Below are positions 9,259-17,878 of a DNA stretch of 64,000 bases, piece after piece. Position 1 is the stretch's first letter. Every line of letters starts with the position of its first letter. The notes beneath the pieces are model-generated. The model saw only the letters and a list, made by a program, of their open reading frames with translations, was not told the origin of the DNA and did no database searches. The stretch covers positions 992,001-1,056,000 of the forward strand of contig NZ_CP084090.1 of assembly GCF_020217425.1 (NCBI RefSeq), read 5' to 3'. Made by a program: the position numbers and the translations under genes. This DNA is from Halomicrobium urmianum (GTDB taxonomy: Archaea; Halobacteriota; Halobacteria; Halobacteriales; Haloarculaceae).

Positions 9259-10884
9259 ATGGACGAGCAGCCGAACCTCGACCGGTTCACGTCGCGACGC
9301 GCCACCGCGTACGGCAGCCGCGGGACGGTGGCGACGAGCCAGCCCCTCGCCGCCGAAGCCGGGCTGGAGACGCTCAGAGACGGCGGCAACGCCTTCGACG
9401 CGGCCGTGGCGACCGCGGCCGTGCTGAACGTCGTCGAGCCGATGAGCACCGGGCTCGGCGGGGACGCCTTCGCGCTCTACCGGACCGCCGACGGCGACGT
9501 CGGGGCGATGCGGGCATGCGGCGGCGCGCCGGCGGACGCGACCCTGGAACGGACCCGCGAGGCCGTCGCCGAACAGACGGGCGTCGACCCGGCCGACGCG
9601 ACGATGCCGGATCGCGGTCCGCTGGCGGTCACCGTCCCGGGGGCCCCGAGGGGGTGGGAGGCGACCGTGGCGGAGTTCGGTCGCCGCTCGCTCGCCGACG
9701 TCCTCGCGCCCGCCGTCCGCTACGCGCGCGAGGGGTTCCCCGTGACCGAGGTCATCGCGTCTCACTGGGCCGACCTGGAGCCGGAACTGCGCAACGACGC
9801 CGCGCGCGAGACGTACCTCGTCGACGGCGAGCGAGCCCCGCAGGTCGGCGAGGTGGTGACGAACGAGCCGATGGCGCGCACCCTGGAGACGCTGGCGGCG
9901 GAGGGCGCCGACCCCTTCTACGAGGGGGCCATCGCCGAGGCGATCGCGGACGCGGTGCGGTCCCGCGGCGGGCTCCTGCGGCAGTCCGACCTCGCGGGAT
10001 TCAGCCCCGAGTTCCCCGAGCCCGTCTCGACCACGTACCGGGGCGCGGAGGTGTTCGAGCTCCCGCCGAACAACCAGGGGCTGATCGCGCTGGAGGCGCT
10101 CAACGTCGCCGAGGAGTTGGGCGTCCCCGACGCGACGGACCCGGTCGAGCGGACGCACCTGCTGGTCGAGGCGACGAAGCTGGCGTTCCACGACGGCCAC
10201 CACTACGTCACGGACCCGGAGTACGAGGAGGTCCCGCCGCTGGGATCGGAGTCGTGGGCCGCCGAGCGCGCGACGGCGGTCGGCGACGAGGCCCTGTCGC
10301 CGGACGAGGTCGGCGTGATGAACTCGCCGGCCGAGGACGCCGACACGGTCCTCCTGACCGTCGCCGACGACGATGGGAACGTCGTCTCGTTCATCAACTC
10401 CGTCTTCCAGGGGTTCGGGAGCGGCATCGTGGCCGGCGACACGGGGATCACGCTCCAGAACCGCGGGGCGTCGTTCTCGCTGGACCCGGACCACCCCAAC
10501 GTCGTCGAACCGGGCAAGCGGCCGTTCCACACGCTGCTGCCCGCGCTGGCCCGCTTCGACGACGAGGACTGGGCTGCCTTCGGCGTCATGGGCGGGTACA
10601 TGCAGCCACAGGGCCACGTCCAGGTGCTCTCGAACCTGCTCGACCGCGACATGCCGCTGCAGGCCGCGCTCGACGAACCGCGGTGGCGCTACGGGGCGGA
10701 CGGCTCGCTGGCGGTCGAGGCGCGGTTCGACGACGATCTGGCGTCGAAACTGGCCCGGCGCGGCCACGACGTCACGGTCGAACTGCCGATCCAGTTCGGC
10801 GGAGCGCAGGTCGCGCGGAACCGCGACGGCGTCCTCTCGGGCGCGACCGAACCCCGGAAGGACGGAACCGTGAGTACGTTCTGA
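9259..10884 (+). CDS. ggt: Gamma-glutamyltransferase
   Basis: 541 aa. It matches the Ntn-hydrolase gamma-glutamyltranspeptidase family: an N-terminal substrate region (GGNAFDAAVATAAVLNVVEPMSTGLGGDAFALY), then the self-cleavage site DTVLLTVADDDGN, where Thr363 aligns with the catalytic Thr of the mature small subunit. The C-terminal block includes GIVAGDTGITLQNRGASFS and GGYMQPQGHVQVL. It would hydrolyse or transfer gamma-glutamyl groups, in haloarchaea possibly from gamma-glutamylcysteine. There is no signal peptide, unlike many bacterial periplasmic enzymes. Confidence 0.9.
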   Translation: MDEQPNLDRFTSRRATAYGSRGTVATSQPLAAEAGLETLRDGGNAFDAAVATAAVLNVVEPMSTGLGGDAFALYRTADGDVGAMRACGGAPADATLERTREAVAEQTGVDPADATMPDRGPLAVTVPGAPRGWEATVAEFGRRSLADVLAPAVRYAREGFPVTEVIASHWADLEPELRNDAARETYLVDGERAPQVGEVVTNEPMARTLETLAAEGADPFYEGAIAEAIADAVRSRGGLLRQSDLAGFSPEFPEPVSTTYRGAEVFELPPNNQGLIALEALNVAEELGVPDATDPVERTHLLVEATKLAFHDGHHYVTDPEYEEVPPLGSESWAAERATAVGDEALSPDEVGVMNSPAEDADTVLLTVADDDGNVVSFINSVFQGFGSGIVAGDTGITLQNRGASFSLDPDHPNVVEPGKRPFHTLLPALARFDDEDWAAFGVMGGYMQPQGHVQVLSNLLDRDMPLQAALDEPRWRYGADGSLAVEARFDDDLASKLARRGHDVTVELPIQFGGAQVARNRDGVLSGATEPRKDGTVSTF

Positions 10885-11000
10885 CGACCGGCCGCGCCGG
10901 GTTCCGGACGCCGTGGACCACGCTGCCCTCCACCGGTTCCTCCTGACTACCAGTTAGCCACGTGAGGTTTATCCATGACTGTGACTGCCTTTCACACGGT

Positions 11001-11803
11001 ATGTCAGAACAGGTAGAACGCGAACTTGAGGTCGACCAGTACACGCTCGGTCTCGTCGGGCCGGACCAGGAGTGGGCGGGCACGGTCGCGGACGGCGGGA
11101 CGGTCAGGACGCACACGCCGGCGGGCTGCTGGGGGCCGATGATCACGCCGGAGTTCCGCGGCGGCCACGAGGTCACGCGGCCCATCGCCGTCGAGGGCGC
11201 GGAGGTCGGCGACGCCGTCGCCATCAAGATCAGAGATATCCAGGTGACGAGCATCGCGACCAGCACGGGGTCGATGAAGGAGCGCGACCGGGCCTTCGGC
11301 GACGACCCGTTCGTCGACCACAGGTGCCCCGACTGTGGCACGGAGTGGCCGGAGACGGTCGTCGAGGGCACCGGCGAGGACGCGGTCAAGTGCGCCGACT
11401 GCGGCGCGAACGCCTCCTCGTTCGGCTTCGAGTACGGCATCACGGCGGTGTTCGACGACGACTACGAGGTCGGCCTGACGGTCGACGCGGCGGCGGCCGA
11501 CGACCTCGCCGAGCGGGCCGACGAGGCGATGGCGCTGCCGGAGAACTCCCGCCAGCACGCACCCCTGCTGTACGCGCCCTCGGAGATGCCCGGCACGATG
11601 GGCCACCTCCGGCCGTTCCTCGGGAACGTCGGGACGACGCCGCCGACGGAGCTACCCGACTCGCACAACGCGGGCGACTTCGGCCAGTTCCTGATCGGCG
11701 CCGAGCACGACCAGGGCATGGAAGACGAGGACGAGCTCGAGGTCCGCACCGACGTCACATGGACGTCAACGAGGTCCGCGCGGGTGCGACGCTGCTCTGC
11801 CCC
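11001..11803 (+). pseudogene. Acetamidase/formamidase gene, 5' part, frameshifted and interrupted
   Basis: The ATG at 11001 opens an FmdA/AmdA-family amidase (LGLVGPDQEWAGTVADGG; HTPAGCWGPMITPEFRGGHE). The family normally cleaves short aliphatic amides to ammonia and the acid. The frame holds to about codon 252 (ELEVRTD), then shifts. The expected continuation HMDVNEVRAGATLLCPV is in another frame because the expected GAC-GGC-CAC reads GACGTCAC at 11751-11758. The gene then breaks after the CCC codon at 11803, where the tnpB element starts. A CxxC pair (DHRCPDCG; VKCADCG) sits in the middle, as in some haloarchaeal homologues. Confidence 0.85.
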
Positions 11804-11960
11804 GTCAACCGCCTCGGGGTCAAGCCCGAGGCTTGTCAGTGGACTCCCGTTCTAACCGAGTAACTCGGCAGGCGTGTACTCGCCGTTTACGTTCAACGCC
11901 CCTGACTTGAGGGCCAGTTGACTAGTGGCCCATCCACCGCGAGACTTCTGCCCGCGATGG
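11804..11960 (-). ncRNA. Candidate omega RNA overlapping the 3' end of tnpB
   Basis: In IS200/IS605 elements the guide-scaffold RNA of TnpB covers the end of tnpB and the right end. Here the corresponding stretch holds a strong GC hairpin at about 11811-11831, just inside the right end. The guide would begin at 11803 and read GGGGCAGAGCAGCGTC on the minus strand, which is amidase sequence. The extent is approximate and set by analogy. Sense-overlapping RNAs of this kind are known from Halobacterium tnpB genes. Confidence 0.4.
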
Positions 11961-13123
11961 ATATACCCACAGTATCGGTTGGCGACGTTCTTTGCCGCGT
12001 TGTAATCCGCGTTCACCTCATACCCACACGACTGGCACGCGAACTGCTTGTCGTCCCGGTTATCCTCGTGGGTAAACCCACAGTGTGAACACCGCTGGCT
12101 CGTGTATGCAGGATTCACGGAGTCCACGAACAACTCCGTTGATTCGACCTTGTACTCGACGAGTTCCACGAACTTGGCGTAGGCCCACTGTTGGAACTTC
12201 GACCCATTAGCGATGTTCTCACGGATGTGGTCAAGGTTCTCAAAAATGATGCCGTCCACATCTGCATCGTGCGCTTCGGCGATAAGGTCGTTGGCGTGGT
12301 TGTGCAACCAGTCCAGCGACCAATCACTGAACGTACTACCGATGGACTGAATCGTGAGGTGAGCCGACCGTGTACCTGTCTGTTGCAGACGGGCACGGCG
12401 TTGCTCGTACTGGTTACGCTTGTGAGTGAGATAGTCCGCACTGCCGATGAATGCGCCAGTGGAGGTGACGGCGAACGCGCCAGTCACGTTCAAGTCCACG
12501 CCGAGAACCACTCCGTTCTCGCGGGCGTCATCACGTGACTCGGCTTCTTGTCGTCCACTTGCGTCACCTTCGTAATCGGGGTTCTTCAAGGTGACGTGCA
12601 GGTAGAACGTGTCATCCTGCTCGTCGTATTGGAGCGTGGCGCTCGACGCGTCCCAGTCATCGCTCTCGTAGTATCTACCGAACGGCGTCTCCTCTCGCTC
12701 ACATTTAGGCGGGAAGACGTATTCGGCGGTGACTCTGCCGTTCGGCGTGGAGAGCGTGGCGTGATCGTCGTTGAACGTTGCGGAGCGTTTGTCGTACACG
12801 ACGCTCCACGAGTCAAACTCAGGTTGACTCGTCTTCTTGCCCTGCTTCAACTTCTCGACGCCTGCATCGACGGCGTCGATGGCGCGGTGGATGCCTTTCT
12901 GGACGAGGTTGGCGGTGAGGTCGGTTTCCTCCCGCAACCCGCTGTAGAGGGCGTCTTCGGCCTTGCTCTTGCTGGTGATGCAGAGGTCGTCGTAGCGCCA
13001 CGCCCACTCGCTCGTGTGGTTGGCGCAGTGCAGAAATTGTTGTTTGGTTTGATGGAGGTCGCTACGACGCTCCTCGGGTACGTCGAGTTTGATGGGTACG
13101 GTGCGCCGCGGCGCGTCGTCCAT
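11852..13123 (-). CDS. tnpB: TnpB RNA-guided endonuclease (IS1341-type)
   Basis: 423 aa from the ATG at 13121-13123; an upstream extension lacks family-like sequence. The RuvC catalytic residues are present in order: Asp in GVDLNVTGAFAV, Glu in IIFENLDHIRENI, and the last Asp in NADYNAAKNVANRY. A four-Cys zinc ribbon (RCSHCGF...FACQSCGY) lies between the last two, as in active TnpBs. TnpB is an omega-RNA-guided DNA nuclease, thought to favour element retention after excision. All key residues are intact, so the enzyme could be active. It is the only gene of the element. Confidence 0.92.
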   Translation of the reverse strand: MDDAPRRTVPIKLDVPEERRSDLHQTKQQFLHCANHTSEWAWRYDDLCITSKSKAEDALYSGLREETDLTANLVQKGIHRAIDAVDAGVEKLKQGKKTSQPEFDSWSVVYDKRSATFNDDHATLSTPNGRVTAEYVFPPKCEREETPFGRYYESDDWDASSATLQYDEQDDTFYLHVTLKNPDYEGDASGRQEAESRDDARENGVVLGVDLNVTGAFAVTSTGAFIGSADYLTHKRNQYEQRRARLQQTGTRSAHLTIQSIGSTFSDWSLDWLHNHANDLIAEAHDADVDGIIFENLDHIRENIANGSKFQQWAYAKFVELVEYKVESTELFVDSVNPAYTSQRCSHCGFTHEDNRDDKQFACQSCGYEVNADYNAAKNVANRYCGYIHRGQKSRGGWATSQLALKSGALNVNGEYTPAELLG

Positions 13124-13263
13124 CTGATATTCACATTTATCGCCAGTGCCTAATAAAGATTTAGGTGTGTGGGGAGTCGGCCTTGCTATCGAGCCTGGTT
13201 TGTCGATGGAGTGTCGGCTTCCTTCACGGGGGCAAGTCCCGTGGCATCCGCCTCGTACCACCT

Positions 13264-13764
13264 GTGAAGGTCGAGGGCGGCGGCATCTACGTCGGCGACA
13301 TGCACGCCAACCAGGGCGACGGCGAACTCGCGCTGCACACGACCGACGTCAGCGGCCACACCGAGTTCGACGTGGAGGTCGTGAAGGACCTCGACCTGGA
13401 CGGGCCGCTGCTCCTGCCCAACGAGGCGGACCTGCCCGACATCAGCGCGCCGTTCGACGACGAGGACGTCGAGAAAGCGGAGGCGCTCGGCGAGGAGTAC
13501 GGCGTCGACGTCGAGACCGACGTGGGTCCGATCCAGGTGATCGGCTCCGGCGCGACGATCAACGACGCGACGCAGAACGCCTTCGACCGCGCCGGCGAGT
13601 TGCTGGACATGAGCGAGGGCGAGGTCCGGACGCGCAGCACCTTCACCGGCGGCGTCGAGGTCGGCCGCCTGCCGGGGGTCGTCCAGCTCAACATGCTCGT
13701 GCCGATGGACAAACTGGAGGAGCTAGGGATGGCCCACCTCGTTCGCGAGCAGTACGACCTCTGA
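13264..13764 (+). pseudogene. Acetamidase/formamidase gene, 3' part beyond the insertion
   Basis: The amidase resumes exactly at the insertion border with VKVEGGGIYVGDMHANQGDG, the conserved metal-site region of the family (GDMHAxQGDGE). It continues through HTTDVSGHTEFDVEVV and GSGATINDATQNAFDRAG to the normal C-terminus ending in REQYDL. It is an open frame of 166 codons without lesions. It has no start of its own and is therefore a separated 3' fragment. Rejoining it with 11001-11803 gives a protein of about 434 residues, normal for the family. Confidence 0.85.
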
Positions 13765-13805
13765 GGCGAGGCCGGGATCTGGCCTTCTGAGAGGCGAGTC
13801 CCGGC

Positions 13806-14480
13806 TCAGACCCGGACGGAGACGAACAGGCCCTCGCCGACGGGGACGGTCGTCGTCTCGAAGTCGGGGTCGTCGTGGACGCGGCGGTAGTAGTCGATGA
13901 TCGACGCCAGCGAGGACTCGTCGTCCTCCGGCGGCCCGTCCTCCAGCGCCCGCTCGAGGTCCTCGGGCTCGAAGCCCGGGTCCCCCGAGGAGTGGAGGAC
14001 GTTGTCCGCGACGACGACGCCGCCCGGCGCGACCTTCTCGCGGACCGCCTCGAACCCCTCGACGTAGCGCTCGTTCTGGTGGTCCACGAGCACCAGGTCG
14101 AAGGGACCGTCGTACTCGGCCACGACGTCCAGCGCGTCGCCGTGCTCGAAGACGGCGCGGTCGGCGTAGCCGCCGCGCTCGAAGTACGCCCGCGCCTGGT
14201 CGAGTTCGTCCTCGTCGACCTCCGTGAGGACGATCTCACCGTCCGGGCCGACCGCGGGCGCCATCCAGTACGCGGAGTAGCCGAAGCCCGATCCGAGCTC
14301 GAACACCGAATCCGCGTCGGTGAGGCGGGCGCACAGCCGGAGGGCGGCTCCGACCTCGTGACCGATCGTCGGGAACCCCTCGCGGTCCGCCTGTGCTTCC
14401 ATCTCGTCGAGGACCTCGTCCGTCTCGGGACTGGTCGTCGAGAGCAGGCGATCGACGGCGTCGGTGTGCAGGAGAGACAC
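13806..14480 (-). CDS. Class I SAM-dependent O-methyltransferase
   Basis: 224 aa, caffeoyl-CoA/catechol O-methyltransferase type. The SAM-binding motif I is VFELGSGFGYSAYWMAPA. The acidic motif II is EIVLTEVDEDEL, and the metal/catechol segment LVLVDHQNERYVEGF is followed by GGVVVADNVLHSSG. The protein probably methylates a small diol or catechol-like substrate, but the substrate is not determined. Its 3' end faces the amidase remnant. Confidence 0.85.
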   Translation of the reverse strand: MSLLHTDAVDRLLSTTSPETDEVLDEMEAQADREGFPTIGHEVGAALRLCARLTDADSVFELGSGFGYSAYWMAPAVGPDGEIVLTEVDEDELDQARAYFERGGYADRAVFEHGDALDVVAEYDGPFDLVLVDHQNERYVEGFEAVREKVAPGGVVVADNVLHSSGDPGFEPEDLERALEDGPPEDDESSLASIIDYYRRVHDDPDFETTTVPVGEGLFVSVRV

Positions 14481-14578
14481 GCGTGATCACTGTGGCCGAA
14501 TCACAATGACGGTAGCGGAAGCGGCGGCGTTGTCCCCTGTCAGACAGCGGACGGCGTCCTCCCGGTCCGGACGGCCGC

Positions 14579-15808
14579 TCACCCGCGCGCGTCGTGGCTG
14601 ATCTGGTCCGTCTGCGGGTTGACGGTGCCGGTCTTGGCGTAGACGCCGCCCAGCAGGAGGACGCCGGCCAGCAGCGGGATCAGCGCGCAGGCGGCGTACA
14701 CCGGCTCGAACCCGACTGTCTCGATCAGCGGGAGCGAGACCATCGGCCCGAGGCCGCCGCCGACGTCGCCGAGGACGTTGTTGGTCGCCGTCGCCCGACC
14801 CATCCGGTCCTCGGGCGTCAGGTCGGCCAGCAGGGCCATGAGCGGGCCGCTGGTGCCGCCCTGTCCGGCGCCGATGAGGACGCAGGCACCGATCAGGACC
14901 GGGAGCGAGTCGGCCAGGGCGAGCCCGACGAAGCCGCCGAAGGAGACCACTAGGAACGTCAGCAGGATCGGCACGCGGCCGCCCCGGAGGTCGCTGATCT
15001 TCCCGCCGCCGAGCATGAACACCGACGCCGAGAGGACGGTGACCGCCATCAGCAGGCCGGAGGTGCCCTGCGGTCCGTAGCCGAACGCGGTGAGCGATCG
15101 GGCCTCCAGGAAGAGCACGAGCGTCGAGAACAGGGCACCCAGGTAGGCGAAGAAGAGGCCGAAGTTGACCAGCCCGACGGTCACCGCGGGGAGGCTCCGG
15201 TCGACGTGCCAGGGCTTGATCGACGACTGGACCTCGCTGACGTGGGTCTCCGGGATGGTGGCGTACGCGACGACGCCCGCCAGCATCGCGAAGCCGGCGG
15301 CGACGACGAACGCCGCGGTCACGCCGTAGACGTCGCTGACGACGCCGCCGAGCACGAGCCCGGCCGGGAAGCCCAGCGTGATGCCGCCGCGGACGACGCC
15401 CATGTTCGTGCCGCGGGAGCCGCCGTCGCTGACGTCGGCGGCGATGGTGTAGGCCGTCGCGAAGACGAACGCGCTGCCGAGGCCCCAGAGGACCCGGGCG
15501 GCGAGGAACCACGCCTCCGGGGCGGGCGCGCGGACGGCGACGACGTACCCCAGCGTCGCGAACCCCTCGACGAACAGGCCGGCGACGAACGGCGTCCGCG
15601 TCCCGAAGCGGTCGACCAGCGCGCCGGCCGGCGCGTTCGCCACGATGCGGGTGAAGCGGTTGGCGCTGAGGATCAGGCCGACCACGAACGGGGTGATCCC
15701 CAGGATGGCCCCGAGGTTCGGGAGGATGGGGAAGATCACCCCGCCGCCGAATCCGACGAAGAACGTGCTGGCGATGACGGCCAGCACGACCGTCCGCGGG
15801 CGGTGCAT
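14579..15808 (-). CDS. MFS transporter (DHA1/tetracycline-resistance type)
   Basis: 409 aa, about 12 transmembrane helices, with the MFS signature GALVDRFGTRTPF in the first cytoplasmic loop and a GGGKISDLRGGR repeat in the second half. The start is set at the ATG at 15806-15808, because a full Shine-Dalgarno sequence GGAGGTGATC (15815-15824, minus strand) lies six bases upstream. A GTG at 15820 falls inside that site. The gene therefore has a leader, unlike most neighbours. It is likely a drug/proton or metabolite antiporter; the substrate is unknown. Confidence 0.85.
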   Translation of the reverse strand: MHRPRTVVLAVIASTFFVGFGGGVIFPILPNLGAILGITPFVVGLILSANRFTRIVANAPAGALVDRFGTRTPFVAGLFVEGFATLGYVVAVRAPAPEAWFLAARVLWGLGSAFVFATAYTIAADVSDGGSRGTNMGVVRGGITLGFPAGLVLGGVVSDVYGVTAAFVVAAGFAMLAGVVAYATIPETHVSEVQSSIKPWHVDRSLPAVTVGLVNFGLFFAYLGALFSTLVLFLEARSLTAFGYGPQGTSGLLMAVTVLSASVFMLGGGKISDLRGGRVPILLTFLVVSFGGFVGLALADSLPVLIGACVLIGAGQGGTSGPLMALLADLTPEDRMGRATATNNVLGDVGGGLGPMVSLPLIETVGFEPVYAACALIPLLAGVLLLGGVYAKTGTVNPQTDQISHDARG

Positions 15809-15814
15809 CCGGTC

Positions 15815-15824
15815 GATCACCTCC
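15815..15824 (-). promoter_or_regulatory. Full-length Shine-Dalgarno site for the MFS gene
   Basis: GGAGGTGATC on the minus strand is the full complement of the 16S rRNA 3' tail. It lies six bases before the ATG at 15808. It decides the start codon and implies a 5' leader, which is unusual for a first gene in haloarchaea. Confidence 0.75.
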
Positions 15825-15900
15825 GGGGAGACGCCAGTGTCTGCATATCCGATAGAGGACAGTCAACCGGAAAAAAAGTGTACGAAGCGGCAGAAGTGAC

Positions 15901-15918
15901 AGTATAAGTTAATATACT
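15901..15918. promoter_or_regulatory. Inverted repeat AGTATA-N6-TATACT upstream of the MFS gene
   Basis: A 6-bp perfect inverted repeat with a six-base spacer in an AT-rich patch. On the minus strand it reads as a TATA-like element about 95 bases upstream of the MFS start. It could combine the promoter and a repressor operator for the efflux gene (inference). Confidence 0.35.
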
Positions 15919-16042
15919 CGGCGTCGTAGCAGCGGGCAAAAGAGCGGGGGACCGCTGCCGATCGGGTGGCCGTCCTGTAGTAGAACTGAAACTATTCACA
16001 CGCCGAACGGCATCCGAGTTCCCCTCGAGTGTGTCGGTGCGT

Positions 16043-17077
16043 TCAATTCCCACTAGAGACGTATTCAGCTCCAGCGTTGTACGCGAGGGGGTATGCGACG
16101 TCCATCGAGAGCCGGCGGAACTCCTCGGACAGGATCTCGAGTCCCCACGGCCCCTCGAACCCGGCCTCGCGGACGGCGTTGACCCAGTCCGAGATGGGGA
16201 ACTCGCCCTCGCCGGGGACCTTCCGGAGGTTGATCGTCTCCTCGAGGAAGGACATCTCCGTCTCGATGTACCCGTCCTGGAACTCGACGGCGGTGATGTC
16301 GTCGGCTGACAGGGCCCGGATGTTGTCGAAGTCGACCCCGAGCTTCACGAGGTGCCAGAGGTCCAGATAGAGGCCGCCGGTGCCCTCCTCGCGGGCGATC
16401 CGGGTGGCCTCCATCGCCTGCGAGATGTCCCGTACGTTGGGGTCGACGGGGAAGAACTCCATCCCGACCTGCGTGTCGACCTCCGAGAACTGCCGGCTGA
16501 TGTCGGCGAAGCGCTGCTGGAGCTGCTCCATCGATACCGGGTAGCCGTTGATGTTCCCGACCTTGACGTGGTTCGCGCCGAGGACGTCGGCGGCTTCTAG
16601 CAGGAGCTGTCGGTTCTCCTCGTTGTTCTGATACCGGTAGTCGTCCTCCCCCAGGGGCCACTCCGTGAGGAACTCGACCTCGACGAAGTCGATCCCGTTC
16701 TGCTGGAGAACGTTGTTCATCTGCTGGAGGCGCGCCCGCAGGTTGCCGTCCGTGAACTCGTGTTCGACCCGGTACCGGATGTCTTCGTGGTAGAGGCCGA
16801 TGGCGTTGAACCCGACCTCGCCGAGGCCCTCGGCCCGCCGCTCGAGGCTCCAGGGACTCCACTCGCGGTGACCGTGCGCGCCCTTGAACGGCGTGGTGCC
16901 GCCCGAGTGCATCCAGCAGTTGGCCAGCAAGTCCGCCGACTGGTCGCCGCCGCCCTCCGTTTCAGTTCCCTGCTGGGAGTCGCTGCCGTCTTCCTGAGCC
17001 GCCGCCTGTCCGATAGCGCCGGTCCCAATCGCGAATGCGCCGCCCGCCTTGAGTACGTCGCGTCGGTTGTGTTCCAT
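16043..17077 (-). CDS. Tat-exported sugar phosphate isomerase/epimerase-like TIM-barrel protein
   Basis: 344 aa. The N-terminus (NRRDVLKAGGAFAIGTGAIGQAAAQ) is a Tat signal with a likely cleavage site after AAAQ. The mature part is an AP-endonuclease-2/xylose-isomerase-like TIM barrel. It has candidate metal-site residues in EVEFLTEW, HVKVGN, GMEFFPVD, LDLWHLVKLG and VEFQDGYIETE. Secreted members of this fold are known in haloarchaea, but their substrate is rarely established. The likely promoter is an AT-rich TTAAAT element near 17199-17211, giving a leader of about 100 bases. Confidence 0.75.
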   Translation of the reverse strand: MEHNRRDVLKAGGAFAIGTGAIGQAAAQEDGSDSQQGTETEGGGDQSADLLANCWMHSGGTTPFKGAHGHREWSPWSLERRAEGLGEVGFNAIGLYHEDIRYRVEHEFTDGNLRARLQQMNNVLQQNGIDFVEVEFLTEWPLGEDDYRYQNNEENRQLLLEAADVLGANHVKVGNINGYPVSMEQLQQRFADISRQFSEVDTQVGMEFFPVDPNVRDISQAMEATRIAREEGTGGLYLDLWHLVKLGVDFDNIRALSADDITAVEFQDGYIETEMSFLEETINLRKVPGEGEFPISDWVNAVREAGFEGPWGLEILSEEFRRLSMDVAYPLAYNAGAEYVSSGN

Positions 17078-17269
17078 AGGATGTGTTTCGGTGTCGATGT
17101 CGTTGGAACCGCTCTGTACACAGTCGTGTGCCGGCCCGATCTCGCCCGGCGCGTCCCGTCCCGTCGTCGCTGGGCACGTAGGAACCGACTAACCCCATGA
17201 TTTAATATGTACTTTTTAGTTGCTATCCAGATCGGACCGATGCTAACGAGAGGAATATCGCTGAGTGCG

Positions 17270-17801
17270 AACGGTTATATGCGGAGCAGGCGCAATACCA
17301 CGCCGTTGACGGCGTGGATACGCGCCGTCACTCCTCGAAAGAGACCACCGTTCGAACGCCTCCCCGAGTTCCCCACAGTGATGTTTAAGTGACAGACCGC
17401 CTTCCAGTGCTGTAGGAATCGGTCGGAACGGAGCGGATTCTGAACCGTCCTTCGGAGGCGGCCTGTCCGCCCACGTAACGAGGTAGTATCCGAAAGAACA
17501 GTCGGTGAACGCCACATCCTCGACGGGTGTGCCAACGTGCCGACTGCTCAAAGCGAGCAAGACGATACCCCCAACTCTGCTGACGCTTGCTGGCATCCCC
17601 GTGGCAAAAACAACACTGGAACGCCGTACACGGTCGAGGAGAGGGGTAACGGCCAGTTGGCATGGCCAGCAGTCCGCCAGTCCGACGCTGTGGGACGACC
17701 CGCGCCCGAAAGGGCTGGTAGTCCGATGATTGGACTGCACACCTGAAACTCCCACCGCTCGGGATTCCTCCGCGTGAACGCGGAGGAGGATGTCAACAGC
17801 G
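17270..17801 (+). mobile_element. IS200/IS605-type remnant (ends without a working tnpB)
   Basis: The stretch begins with a perfect hairpin, CCACGCCG-TTGA-CGGCGTGG (17298-17317). It ends with another, TCCTCCGCG-TGAA-CGCGGAGGA (17766-17787), followed by GGATGTCAAC. These look like the left- and right-end hairpins of haloarchaeal tnpB elements. The 450 bases between them hold no RuvC or zinc-finger motif. The only open stretches are under 180 codons and resemble no family I recognise. It is best read as a non-autonomous or internally deleted element. The borders are approximate. Confidence 0.55.
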
Positions 17802-17878
17802 TAAATACTCTCGTACAGCGAGCGACGCGTCCAGAACAGTGCTCTCGCGGCACCACTCCCGTCGCCGGAACGAACCCG

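Larger units (their letters stand above)
11804..13263 (-). mobile_element. IS200/IS605-family, IS1341-type insertion element (tnpB only)
   Basis: About 1460 bp inserted into the amidase gene. The borders are set by rejoining the amidase reading frame (CCC at 11803 to GTG at 13264) and carry a two-base ambiguity. There is no target-site duplication, as expected for this family. In tnpB orientation the left end contains a CACGGG/CCCGTG hairpin (about 13228-13246). The right end contains an imperfect CCTCGGGCTTG.CCCCGAGG hairpin (about 11811-11831) and finishes in GGTTGAC. The left flank ends in TTCAC, a plausible target/TAM. No tnpA is present, so movement would need a transposase from elsewhere. 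Confidence 0.85.

Noticed and set aside
9043-10767. 574-codon minus-strand open frame
   Set aside because: Antisense to ggt and the end of the MFS gene; Arg/Val-rich shadow.
17243-17755. 170-codon minus-strand open frame in the IS remnant
   Set aside because: No family resemblance and it spans the left-end hairpin; treated as noncoding relic.
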